DNA from: Clarkia xantiana subsp. parviflora
Lineage: Eukaryota; Streptophyta; Magnoliopsida; Myrtales; Onagraceae
DNA length: 64,000 bases
Assembly (NCBI GenBank): GCA_036873135.1
Contig: JAPTYO010000034.1
Span: 248,001-312,000 of the forward strand
Direction of reading: 5' to 3'
Below the pieces are notes generated by a model that saw only the letters and a program-made list of their open reading frames with translations, had not been told where the DNA came from and made no database searches. The stretch's first letter is position 1; every line of letters starts with the position of its first letter. The translations under genes and the position numbers were made by a program. Positions 10,955 to 29,485 of the stretch are shown one piece after another.

Positions 10955-12184
10955 ATGAACATGTTTAAAGATGTATGTGATGATATATTGATCGACATTC
11001 TCACGAGACTTTCTGTGCGCCAAATTCTACTATGCCGATACGTTTGTAGAAGATGGCGTTGTCTGATTCTTCAAAATCCAACTTTCGCGCAAGTCCATCT
11101 CGGTCGAAGCCGAGCTTCCCCCGTACCGTTCTTTCAGATACGCGGTCAAGAATTCGACAAAAAGAATTGCGGTATGGGATTGTATTTTGTGGATTGGGAG
11201 GATGATTACGCGACGAGCCGGTCTTTTCTTCGGCCGAAACGAAACAAGACTCGGTCTCTTCCGAAGATGATACGGAGCGTAACCCTAAATTTCAAAACCC
11301 TAAAAACCCTAAACCCTAAAACCCTAACCCTAAAAGACCCTAAAACCCTAACCCTAAAAGAAGATTCTTTCCGAAGTGATGAGATGCAAATTACTTGTTG
11401 TTGCAACGGTTTGCTTATCATTGCACAAGTGGTTCATCCTTACACGCAGTTGATTTGCAATCCGACCACCAACGAGACCGCCGTCCTAGGTTTAGGGTTT
11501 CCGCGGATTAGGGTTTGCGGGTTCTACTTCCACCTCCCGACAAGTAGTTACCGACTCCTTTGCGTCGATATTCCAATGATGTTGGGAGGGCGTTTCCGGT
11601 ATTACATTTGCGGGTTAGACTTGGTCGAGCTAACTGAAGTCGGCGACTCATCGGGTCACACCTGGCCGTACTCATTTACAAGCAGCCTCACCGTCGATTC
11701 CTTCATCTACATGCAGATTCCTTCGAAACCGTGTTCGGGGATTATCGTAAGTTACGACTCGAATACCGAGAAGATCGCATTTATGCCCCATCCGCCGTTT
11801 ACGCATCCGAGATGCACTCACGACGATATGCATCTCATCGAAATGGAAAGTCAGTTAGGGTTTTGCAGCGTCGATTTGAACCGGGTTATTGATATATGGG
11901 TATTGGAGGATCGCGCAAAATGGGCTTGGACCAAGAAATATAGTGTCAAAATTATGGAGAGGCTGAAAACGAAAGAGGAGAAATATTCGTTGAGTATACG
12001 GAAAGAAGAGTTGATATTATGGGGTCGTTCCAATGGTGTATTGAAATATAATATGGTTTCGGGGATATGTGAAGAATTAGAGAGTGGTAGAGAGTATTGG
12101 CATGCACATCGTCCTGTTTTTGTCACCAATGGCAAACGAAGTTTCGTGTCACCGCATCATCTCGTTTCCAGCTTAATTAAATGA
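10955..12184 (+). CDS. F-box protein, single exon
   Basis: An uninterrupted 409-aa frame. Residues about 6-45, DVCDDILIDILTRLSVRQIL followed by LCRYVCRRWRCLI, form an F-box with the usual Leu/Ile-rich helix, the CRxVCRRWR centre and the closing phrase NPTFAQVHL. F-box proteins use this region to bind SKP1 in SCF ubiquitin ligases, and the C-terminal half selects the substrate. The C-terminal part has features of the plant F-box-associated (FBA) interaction type, for example CCNGLLIIAQ and YTQLICNPTTNETAVLGLG. No Kelch or LRR units are evident. The substrate is unknown. The reading frame contains an 80-bp telomere-like repeat (11281-11360) that adds a Lys/Thr/Leu-rich stretch without breaking the frame. 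A second Met four codons in (MNMF) could equally be the start. A 'cctattataaagca' TATA-like block lies near 10796. Confidence 0.85.
   Translation: MNMFKDVCDDILIDILTRLSVRQILLCRYVCRRWRCLILQNPTFAQVHLGRSRASPVPFFQIRGQEFDKKNCGMGLYFVDWEDDYATSRSFLRPKRNKTRSLPKMIRSVTLNFKTLKTLNPKTLTLKDPKTLTLKEDSFRSDEMQITCCCNGLLIIAQVVHPYTQLICNPTTNETAVLGLGFPRIRVCGFYFHLPTSSYRLLCVDIPMMLGGRFRYYICGLDLVELTEVGDSSGHTWPYSFTSSLTVDSFIYMQIPSKPCSGIIVSYDSNTEKIAFMPHPPFTHPRCTHDDMHLIEMESQLGFCSVDLNRVIDIWVLEDRAKWAWTKKYSVKIMERLKTKEEKYSLSIRKEELILWGRSNGVLKYNMVSGICEELESGREYWHAHRPVFVTNGKRSFVSPHHLVSSLIK
11281..11360. repeat. Interstitial telomere-like repeats inside the F-box frame
   Basis: About nine CCCTAAA/CCCTAA-type units, partly degenerate, in the orientation AACCCTAAA on the + strand. 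They encode NFKTLKTLNPKTLTLKDPKT and a short continuation, which resembles no known fold. CCCTAAA is the plant telomere repeat in the complementary orientation. Confidence 0.85.
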
Positions 12185-12666
12185 AGAATCATAATGCAGT
12201 AGCTAACTAGCTAGGTAATATTTGCTCTGAGTAGTGTCTTTTACACTTGTTTCCAAAATTTGTATTGGATTTTTGTTTTGATGGTTTTTTATTACTTGCT
12301 ACTAATATTTTTTTTTTTTCCTTTCGCGGTGTGGTTGTAGGAGAGGTTTTTTAAAAGGCGCAATATCCATATTATACTTGCTCTATACATATATTAATCC
12401 CAATGTTGACAAACATTTAAAGCGCCCTAATGCGACGAGATTAAATATCACCTCAAATTAAAAGCGTCAACGAGGTGAGGCGAACTTAATTAGAGTGCTG
12501 GACATATAGGTAAAACCATAAGTAAAATACTCAAAAACAAAAGTTAAGTCCTATCTGCTTTGTAGAAAATAGTAAGTAAAAAATGAAAAAACTAGAGGCG
12601 CCCAGTTAGAGGCGAGAAGTCTTCATATCGCCTCGCCTTATCGCCTCAAGCGACGAGACGCTAGTG

Positions 12667-13154
12667 TCACGTGCCTGGAGTTTTGAGAGTCCGCAACAGT
12701 AATATTTTTCTTTCCTCCACCTTGGGACGAGAACTCCTCTCTGATTGCCACATCAAGAGTTGTTCCTGCTCTGATACCACTTGTCACGTGCCTGGAGTTT
12801 TGACGCTCCCAGTGGAATCGACACGCGAGGTATCCAGCTCTGGCACAGCTGGATCAACCCTCAATACTCCCCAAGGATCGTTCTCGAAGCCCAACTTGCA
12901 CTGCGCATACGGACGGAACGGGTCGTGGCTAATGGGTCTCGCTCCTAAGAGCAGCTTGACTGGTTTTCGGCCTGCCCTGGCCATCATCAGGAGAGCAGCA
13001 TTAGCTCTCGAACCAGCAAAATCCCGAAGGATGTGCCTCGCCTTACCGATAACAACCAGGACAATGAGAACAAGTCAATGACTATCAAGCTTCACCCCAT
13101 GTCTGGGGGGAGAGAGTTCCGCATTCGTCAGGTCCTGAAATCCAGGCCCGTGAC
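12667..13154 (-). mobile_element. Small non-autonomous LTR element (TRIM-like), second LTR truncated
   Basis: Read on the minus strand, an LTR runs from 13154 (TGTCACGGGCCTGG) to 12782 (ending CACGTGACA). It is followed at once by a primer-binding site TGGTATCAGAGCAGGAAC, complementary to the 3' end of initiator tRNA-Met. Only about 90 bp of internal sequence follows before the last 23 or so bases of a second LTR (ending CACGTGACA at 12667). The outer flanks share CTAG. There is no coding region, so it would have depended on another element. The open frames within it are not genes. Confidence 0.72.
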
Positions 13155-13583
13155 ACTAGCCTCTGGCAGTACTATTTAATCCCCACTTTAATCGAATCAG
13201 TCAGTAACAAAGAGTTGAGTGATGACCATACATATTTTTTCATTTTCGGAGTCTCAACGGAGTTTGAACCTTTAACATCATGTTAATGGATAATGCATTG
13301 AACCACCGTTAATTCGTTGTAAAAGTTTTTACTAAATGATTTATGTTTGAAATGATGTTGCCAAGAGCATCCATAATTGTTTTACATAAATTGTAATTTT
13401 TTAAAATAGCCATAAAAATTGAGAATTTTATTAAAACTGCTTAGCTAAAGTAATAAACAGGTTAGCAAGTAATCAAAATCTTCACAACAAAATTTCAATA
13501 GGATTATAACCAAAATGAAAAGTTGAATACAACAGTAAGGTAGCTGATTTTGACGAACCTGCAAAGCCACCCGACCAACCGAT
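13155..13583. other. Intergenic, no feature recognised
   Basis: AT-rich sequence between two small LTR elements. The 'cgcctcgcctta' style sequence on the far side of the TRIM (12590-12660) and 'ctagcctctggcag' here may be one older repeat split by the TRIM insertion. Confidence 0.35.
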
Positions 13584-14175
13584 TTCCGAAGATTAAAACC
13601 GGAAGCGAGCCTAGATTCATTACACAAATTCATTAAATTTTCTAATTAAAATTAATTGGTAATAATATGAGTAGTTTACTAAGATTATATAGTGTTCTAA
13701 CTCTTCACTAGCTGATGTGATACTGTTCACTCACATGTATACTTAACAATCTCTACCTTACATGTGAGTCCATCATAACCCCACTTAACCGAAAGTCTAC
13801 TCACATCGTAACTCCCCTTAACCGGAAGTCCGGCACCAAACCGTAGAATTTTCAAATCAGCCTCTCGAACGAACACGTTATGCATTGAGGCAAAGCACAA
13901 ACTTGAACCAACATCTATCACGTGTCGCCGCCTTTACCGGGACTCACCACTTTGAGTCTTATAAACTTCCCGAATCGAGTAACCGGCTCTGATACGAGAT
14001 ATCAGGAGATTAAAACTGAGGAGCGAGTCCAGACCCCACTACATAAGCCCACGAGGTTCCTTACTTAAATCAATTGGTAATAGTATGAGTATTTCACTAA
14101 ACTTATATAGTGTTTCAAATCTTCAACCTAATCGATATGGAACTATTCACTCACATATATACTTAATTCAACTCG
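13584..14175 (-). mobile_element. Degenerate TRIM-like element with two diverged LTRs
   Basis: A segment at about 13584-13750 and a second at about 14003-14175 are diverged direct repeats sharing 'gattaaaac', 'aattggtaataNtatgagta', 'atatagtgtt' and 'ctattcactcacat' in the same order. Just left of the right-hand copy, 'ggctctgatacgagat' reads on the minus strand as a damaged tRNA-Met primer-binding site (GTATCAGAGCC). Between them are about 250 bp without coding capacity. The layout fits a TRIM on the minus strand; the ends are approximate. Confidence 0.5.
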
Positions 14176-14244
14176 ACCATGTGCAAACGAAGTACGAGCA
14201 TGGCGATTAGTGTAGGAAATAAAGATAAGTCGCTTCATGGAAAT

Positions 14245-14710
14245 AGCTGGGGGGAACTTAGAAATTTTATGTTTCATTTTGTTGAAATGTTATATTTCAT
14301 TTTACTAAAATTTAATATTTTTGCGCGTATTTTTCTCTCCTTAATCATTTCCATCAACTCACCCACTCATAATCCATATTTTTTTACTTTTCACAAAGTC
14401 GTCAAATTTTCCCTAAAACTTGAACATTTAAAAGAAAAGGTTTCCAACAAAGTGTAGAGAAATTTCCAGCGACAACGTAGCGAGATTTACTTATACGGAT
14501 ATGACCAGCTTCTTAGATGACAGTTCGACAAGATGACAGAAAGGGAGCGATCATTGAGGCCGAATTTAACAGTCGACTTCGTCGCAGTCGGTTTCGTCGG
14601 GATTAACTTTTTAAGGTAATCTCACCGAGACACCAAATTTAAAAAAAATAATCCGGACACTCCATTTTAACATCAAATACCTACTAAAACTTTAGATAGT
14701 TAATCCATTA
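14245..14710 (+). mobile_element. Degraded MITE, family B
   Basis: Shares with 40249-40766 the phrases 'gcgcgtatttttctctcc', 'catcaactcac', 'ggatatgaccagcttctta'-like sequence and 'gagacaccaaattt', then 'acactccattttaac'. No clear target duplication remains. Other members are at 25815 and 27329. Confidence 0.5.
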
Positions 14711-14794
14711 TTAATAGAATATAAAACTATCATCATCTTCTTCCTAATAACAGAAACTTTACTCCCTATTTATATATATTACGACACTCTCAAT

Positions 14795-15274
14795 TAGGGG
14801 TGAGCTCGGGCTGGGACGGGCGGGCTTTTACCTGAGCCCGAGCCCGAGCCCGAAATTTTCGGGACACAAATTTTTAGCCCGAGCCCGAGCCCGAGCCCGA
14901 AAATAAGGAAAATGTCCCGCCCGAGCCGGGACTCGGGCTCGGGCTCGGGCTAGCCCGAATTTTAACAAAAAATCTGAAAAAAAAAAAAAAAAAAAAAAAA
15001 AAATTCAAACATGGAGGAAGATGGTTAGATACTAACTATAGTTAGTGGGGAATATATATAATTATATATATTTATATAGTATTAAAAAAAATTCGGGACG
15101 GGCTCGGGCTTTTCGGGATTTTGGCACAAAAGCCCGAGCCCGAGCCCGAACCCGAATTGAAAATAAAAGTCCCGCCCGCTCGGGCTCGGGTCTATTCGGA
15201 ACCGGGTTTTTCGGGACGGGCTCGGGACGGGTTTTTCGGGCTTTCGGGCTTTCGGGTTTTCCTGCTCAGCCCTA
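14795..15274. mobile_element. hAT MITE immediately upstream of MCCA
   Basis: Starts TAGGGGTGAGCTCGGGC and ends CTGCTCAGCCCTA. It is flanked by an exact 8-bp duplication CTCTCAAT (14787-14794 and 15275-15282). The subterminal parts are tandem GAGCCC/GGGCTC hexamers. The centre is an A-run of about 26 followed by AT-rich DNA. There is no coding region. Its right end is 54 bp from the MCCA start codon, so it sits in the promoter or 5'UTR of that gene. Confidence 0.9.
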
Positions 15275-15328
15275 CTCTCAATAAGACTTTCAGCAATCTC
15301 TCCGTCTCTGCTCTTCTAACGAACGACC

Positions 15329-22049
<6,721 letters not shown>

Positions 22050-22931
22050 TACTAGTTCCGTAGCTCGGGTTGGGTTTAGGGTTAATGGTTCGTGGCTCGT
22101 GCCGGTTCGGTGCTGTCGGTTCGGTACTGCTGAGGATCCTGTAAAACCAAAGTGAGTGGGCTGCATCTATGTTGGTACAGTACAGAAAGAAACCATGACT
22201 GAATGTATTGTGTACATAAATAAACCGAATCTATAAAAACGAAGGTGGAAACAATGTTCAAGAAGAGTAAAATTTAAATCAATTCTATTAGCTACTAATT
22301 TGGTTCGTTTTGTGTCAATCATTAACTGCAGTTTGTAGGAATTAAATTATTGATTTGATTATTAAACCGGTTTAGTAAATCTCTTTTGAACCGATACAGT
22401 TTAGTTCAAATTACGTTAGTCAACCGTTAAATATTATTTAACAAATGAAGACGATCATGTACCACTAGCGTAAAAAATATTTGATTTTTGGTAATATTTT
22501 AATATTATCAATTTAAAATTTAATCAATAATTTTCTTAATTTGTTTTGTAATTTTTATGATTTTTTTCTTCTCCTTTTTAGTTTTAGTTTATTATCTATT
22601 TTTTTTAATATTTTAACTGTCACGTGACATTATCATACTTTTCTTGTTAGTTTCATGTAAGCAAAATGTGCATTTTCAATATTTTTATACTATTAAAATT
22701 TAACAATAAATTAATAAATTTGGTACATCTAACAACATTTCAAAATATCGTGGTGTATTGAGTAGCATATGTTGTCACATGACAACATAGTAGTGTATTT
22801 GTGTAATTATCCTTTTATTTTAATAGTATATAATATTATGCTCTTTAGGCTTTAAGTCAAAAGGTTCTGGTTATGAGTGATTAGATTAAAGCATTAACCT
22901 CAGATTATGCGAAAAATAGATTAGTCATTCA
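22050..22931. other. MCCA-HMT intergenic region
   Basis: AT-rich DNA with the probable MCCA 3'UTR at its start. The sequence 'acataaataaaccgaa' near 22213 could serve as a polyadenylation region. No gene or clear transposon was recognised. Confidence 0.5.
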
Positions 22932-22956
22932 CGACACGTAGCTGATCTACGTGTCG
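22932..22956. promoter_or_regulatory. Inverted repeat with ACGTGTC cores upstream of HMT
   Basis: A perfect 10-bp stem CGACACGTAG / CTACGTGTCG separated by 5 bp. Each arm contains an ACGTGTC-type core like those in ABREs. It is followed at about 22970 by a TATA-rich block ending 'tatatataaaag', which is a plausible TATA box for HMT. The regulatory role is inferred. Confidence 0.4.
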
Positions 22957-23122
22957 AAAATATATATGTATATATATAAAAGTTAGTCCTCCGGCGACAA
23001 CTGACAGTTGATGACACAGAGAGACTCCGTTCAGCTTCCGATTACCATTTGTTCAGAACAACTCGCCGGAGTCGCCGCCTCCATCTGAGTCTGAACTGAT
23101 CCAGCCTTACATTTCCTCCTCG

Positions 23123-26100
23123 ATGTCATTGGGCAGCACGCATCAATCGCCGCCTCTCATGATCGATTTTCTGCAGCAGTGCGGCGGCTTCGCCGTCGTC
23201 GACGGCGGTCTCGCCACTGAACTCGAGCGCCACGGAGCCGACCTCAACGATCCTCTCTGGAGCGCCAAATGCCTCCTTAGCTCCCCTCACCTCATTCGTC
23301 GCGTACACTCCCAAACTCTTCTCTCTCTCTCTCTCTACTCTCACTCTCATATTTTTTTGGCTCCGAACCTGCTCCTTCGTATTGAAACCATAGGGCTTTG
23401 ATTTTCTTCTTCCTGGTGATTGTTGGCTCTTCTCAGAATAGGGGAAGTCAATTGCATAAACTGCTCAGAGATTACACTCTGCATTAAGAGTTTAAACTTT
23501 TGTCTTAATTAATAAGCTTAAAACAGCAGATTATGCCTTTTCTTTCAATTTTAGTGTGGTATGTAAATGATGCATTGGTAGTAATAATTATTCAATTGCA
23601 GTTTGCATGTAACAGTCCCCCACTGCATTCCTGTCTTCATATGGGCTTGGATTCCTGAAGTTACTAACATAAGACAATTTCCATTGATAAGCTGAGGTAT
23701 TGTAGGGTACTTGAAGTTCTTGAGTGGACTCTCTGTCATGTAATATGGATAGGATTGAGTTTTGATTCTAATGATTATTGATCGATCTGAAGGCTAGCTA
23801 CTAAGCTAAATTTAGCTAACTCCTTTCCGATACGAAACTGATAATTACTCAGAGGAGTTGGGTTATAAAGTAAGATGTTTTTGAACCTTTGATCTTTTCC
23901 TTAAATATAGCAAGTGCTTGTATTTATAAGTACCATTGAAAAATGAAAATGAAGAAGCTTTCATTCTTCTTATATCGTGAGGTGTCTTAAGTTGTATGAT
24001 CATACCGATTGAAGTAATGAGCCAGTATTAACCAATTTAAGGACTAAAGGAAGTTCTCCATAAACTAACAAGAGAAGCAAACAAGAAATGCTGTCCTCAG
24101 GTTTCAGGCATTGTTATTCAATTATTTCGTCTAATCATAATTCATTTCATATGTAGCATCAATATAACATTCGAGGTGATGAATTCTGATTTCTGAATAC
24201 ACGGTTCCTATTATTGACTGTTAAATTCTTAGATTTTAATGTGCACCAGCCACCAGCGAATCGAATAAGTCGTGCACTTGTTGACATGATTGATAAGTTC
24301 TATGAGTAGGTGGAGAGTCATTTTTCAGTTTGAGGGTTTTATTTGCAATTTTGTGATTTGTTGTTGGTGCTGCAAGTGCAGGTCCATCTTGATTACCTTG
24401 AAGCTGGTGCAGATATCATAATTACAGCATCTTATCAGGTATTGTTTTCTAACTAGCAACATAAAAGATTTCTCCTTTTCTATCTTCTCTCTTAAAGATC
24501 ACATTTGGACTTTGGAGGGAAAAACAGGCTACTATTCAAGGTTTTGAAGCCAAGGGCTACTCCAAAGAAGAAAGCGAAGCCATGCTGAGAAAAAGTGTGG
24601 AAATTGCTCGTGAGGCTAGGGATCTTTATCGAGCCAATTGTTCTAAATCTTCTCATACTGATAGTGGTGACTCCAAAGTTCTACAACAACGGTCCATACT
24701 AGTTGCGGCCTCTGTTGGTAGCTATGGTGCTTATTTGGCTGATGGGTCCGAGTACAGGTAGGCCAGTAAGGCTTTTCTGATATTTTTGTGAACATTTTCA
24801 TGTATTCATGATACTGAATTTTCTCAAACCTAACTTCAAGAGCGTTTGTGTGACCTAAAAACTTTATTGGTGTTATTTTACTACTTTACTGCAAAAAAAG
24901 TCGGTTTTTTATAAATCATAGTCCACTGTATGCGTAATCATGTCAAGAGCTATTTGCTGAAATTTGCAAATTTGAGCGATCAAATTCTATATTTCACTTT
25001 TGAAATCTCCTTTTGTGTTTTGCTGAGGTCAGTATTGGCTTTTCTTTTCCTCTAGTGGAATTTACGGTGATGCAATCACGGTAGATGTGCTCAAGGACTT
25101 TCACAGAAGAAGAGTTCAGGTTCTTGTGGATGCCGGTCCCGATCTAATTGCATTTGAAACAATTCCAAACAAGCTAGAAGCACAGGTGCACATTGTTTCA
25201 CTTATTTGGATGTTTGCTTGTAGAAAATGAAGATATTGCAGATAGATACTGTTCAGGAAGTTTCTTTTGTTGAATGTGATACAGGCATATGCTGAGATAT
25301 TAGAGGAAGAGACAATAAACATACCAGCGTGGTTTTGCTTTAACTCAAAAGACGGGATCAATGTGGTTAGTGGTGATTCTTTGCTTGAATGTGCTTCAAT
25401 TGCTGAATCGTGCAAGAAAGTAGTTGCTGTGGGAATCAACTGTACGCCTCCTAGGTTTATCCATTCCCTAGTCTCATCTATCAAAAAGGTATGCACATAT
25501 TTCATTCATGAATCATCGTCTTTCTTGGTCTCTAAGTAACTAATCTGAATCTCAATTCGAGATGAGCATAGGCTAATTGCTGCTGATCATTGCATGTATT
25601 TTTGTGATTATTTGCTCTAGTAGTCTTCATATTCTTTCGGAGTTGAATGAATGAATTTCTGTTTTCTTTAAAGGTTTCAACTAAGCCAATAGTTATATAT
25701 CCCAACAGTGGTGAGAGCTATGATCCCGAGCAGAAAGAGTGGGTGGTAAGTCATTGAATCTGTTCTGTTTGCTACTTTTGCACATTTCCTTTTGCTTCTA
25801 TTTATTTGCAACTTGGTTTAAGAACCTATAAACTGTCTGAACTTTGTCCCATGTTGAAATTTGGTGTCTGAAGTTTTCAAATGTTAAAATGGAGTGTTCA
25901 GGTTTCAGTTTTGTTGAAATTTGTCTCCGTCCAAATTTGCTGTTAAAAATGATAGAACTCTGTAACGTGATATGCTTAAAAAAAATAATTTCAAAATGCC
26001 CCTCCTTGTCAATGTGCCCTTTACATGCCGCAAGAAAATGTCGAAACTACCCCTGTGTCCTAAATACCAAATTCTCTGCACATGTTTGTTTTAATTTGAA

Positions 26101-26584
26101 ATCTGGGTATTTTTTTCATTTCATATTTCATCAAATAAGTAATTTTGTTTGGCCAAACATCAAATAAGTAATTAAAATGAACAAAATAGTATAAGGGACA
26201 GTTTTTTCATTTCGCATCATTCCGTCAAAATTGACGGAAAGCCAAATTTAAACAAAATTAAAACTTCAGAAACTCCGTTTTAACATTTGAAACTTCAGAC
26301 ACCAAATTTGCAAACTTCAGACTGTTTATAAGTTCTTAACCTTTGCAACTTTAATGATGGTTTGGAAATTGAGCTACCTATTAATTCATTGATTCAATCA
26401 TACTAAAGTTATTTTGTTTGGTGGGCAGCAAAATACAGGAGTTACAGATGATGATTTTGTGTCTTATGTGCAAAAATGGTGTGAAGCAGGAGCTTCACTT
26501 GTGGGAGGTTGTTGCAGAACTACTCCAAACACTATAAGATCGATCCGCAGAGTGCTTCCTCGACAATCGAATTCCCAGGTTTAA
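23123..26584 (+). CDS. HMT: Homocysteine S-methyltransferase
   Basis: Seven exons: 23123-23302, 24382-24438, 24528-24757, 25056-25185, 25285-25488, 25674-25745 and 26429-26584. They sum to 1029 nt (342 aa), normal for plant HMTs. The N-terminal part has GGFAVVDGGLATELERHGAD, then HLDYLEAGADIIITASYQAT spanning an intron. The zinc-binding cysteines are in GINCTPP (Cys252) and GGCCRTTP (Cys319 and Cys320), the arrangement of the S-methylmethionine-dependent family. The enzyme moves a methyl group from S-methylmethionine (or AdoMet) to homocysteine to give methionine, usually in the cytosol; no targeting peptide is obvious. The insert SKSSHTDSGDSKVLQQ before the RSILVAASVGSYGAYLADGS motif is a variable loop. 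Which paralogue (HMT1, 2 or 3) it is cannot be settled by eye. A 528-bp MITE lies in intron 6. Confidence 0.93.
25815..26342. mobile_element. MITE family B, inside HMT intron 6
   Basis: Begins GGTTTAAGAACCTATAAAC and ends with the inverse GTTTATAAGTTCTTAACCT. The arms contain 'tttggtgtctgaag' and its complement 'cttcagacaccaaatt'. It is flanked by a 9-bp duplication TTGCAACTT (25806-25814 and 26343-26351), suggesting the Mutator superfamily. It does not disturb the exons. Confidence 0.85.
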
Positions 26585-26750
26585 TAGCATCTTGTAGCTT
26601 GCCAGCCAAGAAAGTACTTTTAATAGCATCTTTGTCAACACTACCTTCTCTTTAGTTTGCTTCTCCCTATATATCAATCTATGGCTAATATGAAGGATAA
26701 TTTCAACTGTTGTGAGAATGTTTAGTTTAAAAAGACACCAATTATGATTA

Positions 26751-27095
26751 GGGTTAAGAAGCTAAAAACAGTCCCCCAAATATAGGCTATTGCTAATTGA
26801 TTCTCAAGTTTAAAATGTTGATATTCGGTGTGTCAACTATCAGATTCGTTGATTTCCACTTTTTCCTTTTAAAATTAACCGATTAAAAATGTTTTTGAAG
26901 CATCAAATAAGCAACGAATATGATATTTCGAAAAAAGTGGAGGATAACATGGTTTTATTGCTTAAAATACTAATTTTAATTTTAAAATCGGTTGGAAAAA
27001 GTGGAAATCAATAAATTTGATAGTTGTATCAACATTTTAAATCTCAGACAAAAATTAGTAATATATTTAGAGACTGTTTTTAGCTTCTTTAATCC
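26751..27095. mobile_element. Fold-back MITE, Mutator-like, downstream of HMT
   Basis: Starts GGGTTAAGAAGCTAAAAACAG and ends with the inverse CTGTTTTTAGCTTCTTTAATCC. The arms also match further in ('gtggaaatcaa' against 'ttgatttccac'). The flanks TTATGATTA and TTAATATTA agree at 7 of 9 positions, as for an aged 9-bp duplication. It differs from family B in internal sequence. Confidence 0.72.
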
Positions 27096-27328
27096 TTAAT
27101 ATTAACATTATATTTTCTTCAAATGTTTTTTTGTTAAGTGTCATCTACTTGCAAGAGTTGTCCATCCACAAGAGGAGACAGACAAATTGGAATGTAACTT
27201 TCATAGTCAGTGGCATGTAGGCAGCAATAACAAACAGGGTTATTGCAAATAGTTTGGCCATATTGCAATCTATACAACTTTCTTCTTGGAAAACTATGAT
27301 ACAATATTGTTACAAGTTTACGAGCCAA

Positions 27329-27808
27329 TGAAGAAATTTGGTGTCTGACGTTTAAATTGAGTGTCTCGGGTTTTATTTTTGTTGATATTTGGTGTCTCGG
27401 TGTGATTATTAGAGAAGTCAATTTCGACTGTCAAATTCGAGCTCTCATGCACGCTCACTTTTCGTTACCTTGCTGGGACTGTCACCTAGGAAGTTGGCTA
27501 CATCCGCACAGGTAAATCTCGCTCTGTTGTCGCTGGAAATCGCGACACAGCACTCTGTCAGAAACATTTTCTTTTGGATGTTGTAAGTTTTAGGAGAAAT
27601 TTGGCGATTTTGTGATAAGTAAAGTTCGATGGTTTATGAGTGAGTGATTGACTTGATGAAAATGATTGAATGAATAGCAAAAGACTCGCGTAGATACTTA
27701 ATTTCAACAAAAATAAAATTTGAGACTGACTGTTCATTTTTAACATTTTAATTTTCAGGCGCCAAATTTCAATATTGGGTACTGTTTATAGATTCTTAAA
27801 CCCTAGAT
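27329..27808 (-). mobile_element. MITE family B, inverted copy
   Basis: In reverse orientation this repeats the internal layout of the 40249-40766 copy, including 'gacagtcccagcaaggtaacg'-type and 'gtgtctcggtgtgattat' phrases. It ends with 'actgtttatagattcttaaaccc'. The boundary on the left is approximate and no target duplication was identified. Confidence 0.55.
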
Positions 27809-27972
27809 ATAAATTCACTAGTAGGCTTTTTTTTTTTGGTAATAAATTCACTAGTAGGCACCGATACAAACAAGTATTTATGCCTTGTATGGATACTTAT
27901 ATGAAAAAAGAAGGCAATGCCACATAGTAACTAGGACCTTACCCACATCAAATCACAAAATGGGGTTGATGT

Positions 27973-28346
27973 TGTTAGAAAAAAAAAAAAAGGGCCATTT
28001 TAACTAATTTTATTTGAGTTGGATTTTGGGCTAAATTGTTTTTACTCAAGCCCAATCTCACTTAAGCCCATTATTTAGTGAATGGAATTTGTGAAGTTTT
28101 TGTCCCACATCAACCACTTGACACCTCTCATCCCCCATTCACCTCCTATAAATACAAGCTCATTCTTCTCCTCATTGGTAGAATGAAAAAATGAGATCTC
28201 TTCCTTTTGGTTGAGTATCCAATATTTTCGGAATCCATATTTTTGGAATCCAAGTTATATTTTCTCCTCCTCTGTTCTTCGTGTTGACTAATTGCATTTT
28301 GGTCCTTGGACTTTATAAATTTGCATATTCCTCAATATTTCCAACA
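27973..28346 (+). repeat. Copia left LTR (374 bp, shortened)
   Basis: Matches the right LTR essentially base for base outside one 378-bp gap. It includes a probable TATA box in 'ctataaatacaag' at about 28145. The missing part begins at GTTGAC near 28284, where the right LTR has two imperfect TTGACNAATTGCA copies bracketing the extra sequence. Confidence 0.9.
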
Positions 28347-29485
28347 ATCTTAAGGCAATTTCTATTTGTTGGTTTTATGAGAGGATGCTTAATTGAATTT
28401 TGAGATTCAATTTTTTGGAGAAAATTATTTATTCTCTAAAAGTTCACAAATATTGTCGAACAATGATGTTGAAAATGTGAACATGCTCGAGAGCACATGC
28501 GACTGATAAAATCGCTAATGCCATTTAGGTCGTCGAGACTGGTAAAGTCGTCAAAAGCCGTTGAGGCTATTAGGACCGTTGAGGTCGCTAAGTCGTTGAG
28601 ACTATTATGACCAATCGAGATGGTCAATGTTATTGAGTCTGTTTGATAAGGAGGCTTTGGTCACTTGACCCACCTTAGCCGTTGAGGCTTATGGGGTCGT
28701 TGAATCCATTGTTGAAAATTGGATTAAGAAATCGGTTAAAACCGATTGAGTGTGTGTGACAACTGTTATGGAATTTTATTTCCTTGTCTAAACACTGAGT
28801 ATTACATTTGATATAAATGTGCGTGTGAATCAACGAATCGATTGTACACACCTAAACCTTGGCACGTATGTATGCCGCGATAAATGTACATGAGTGTTTA
28901 CTTAGAAGGTTAGCTCCGTGTGAGTCTGGTTTTGTTAAAACCGAATTTAACCGTGTCCAGGTTTATTTTCTGTCCAACATAAGAAAAGAAAAAAATTTGA
29001 TTTTTGTAATTGAAGTGATGAAACTTAATTACTGAAATCAGATATTCAAATCGGTATTTGAATTTCAGTAATCCGAATTTGAGGTTCCGGATTAATTACT
29101 ATTGTGGGGTCGGGTACCAAATACTCGGACTTCTAATAAATCTAAGGGGGTTGGTCATAAGTCCAATGTTTGAACGCTACTCAATGAGAATGTAGCTATC
29201 ACTTGGCAAACAACTCTTAAATTGAGAAAGACTACAATCTTCTTGATGTTGTCTATAAATACGATTATTCTGCAAGTTATGATATCGCAGATGCCGGCGC
29301 GGGGTTGGACACTCGTCTAGGATACCGTCTATGTTGCCGGAAAGTCGCCGAGACTTACTTCAGAAGTTGAAGTCATAAGATGGAATTATTTTTCATTTAA
29401 GTGTAATGGCCGTAGTGCCTAAAGTAAACATGAATAAAATTGGTTTTGCATTGGCCGTAGTGCCTAAAGTGAACATGAGATAAGA

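Noticed and set aside
12671..13081. A 136-codon frame across the small LTR element
   Set aside because: It crosses the LTR, the primer-binding site and a second LTR end, so it is not a gene.
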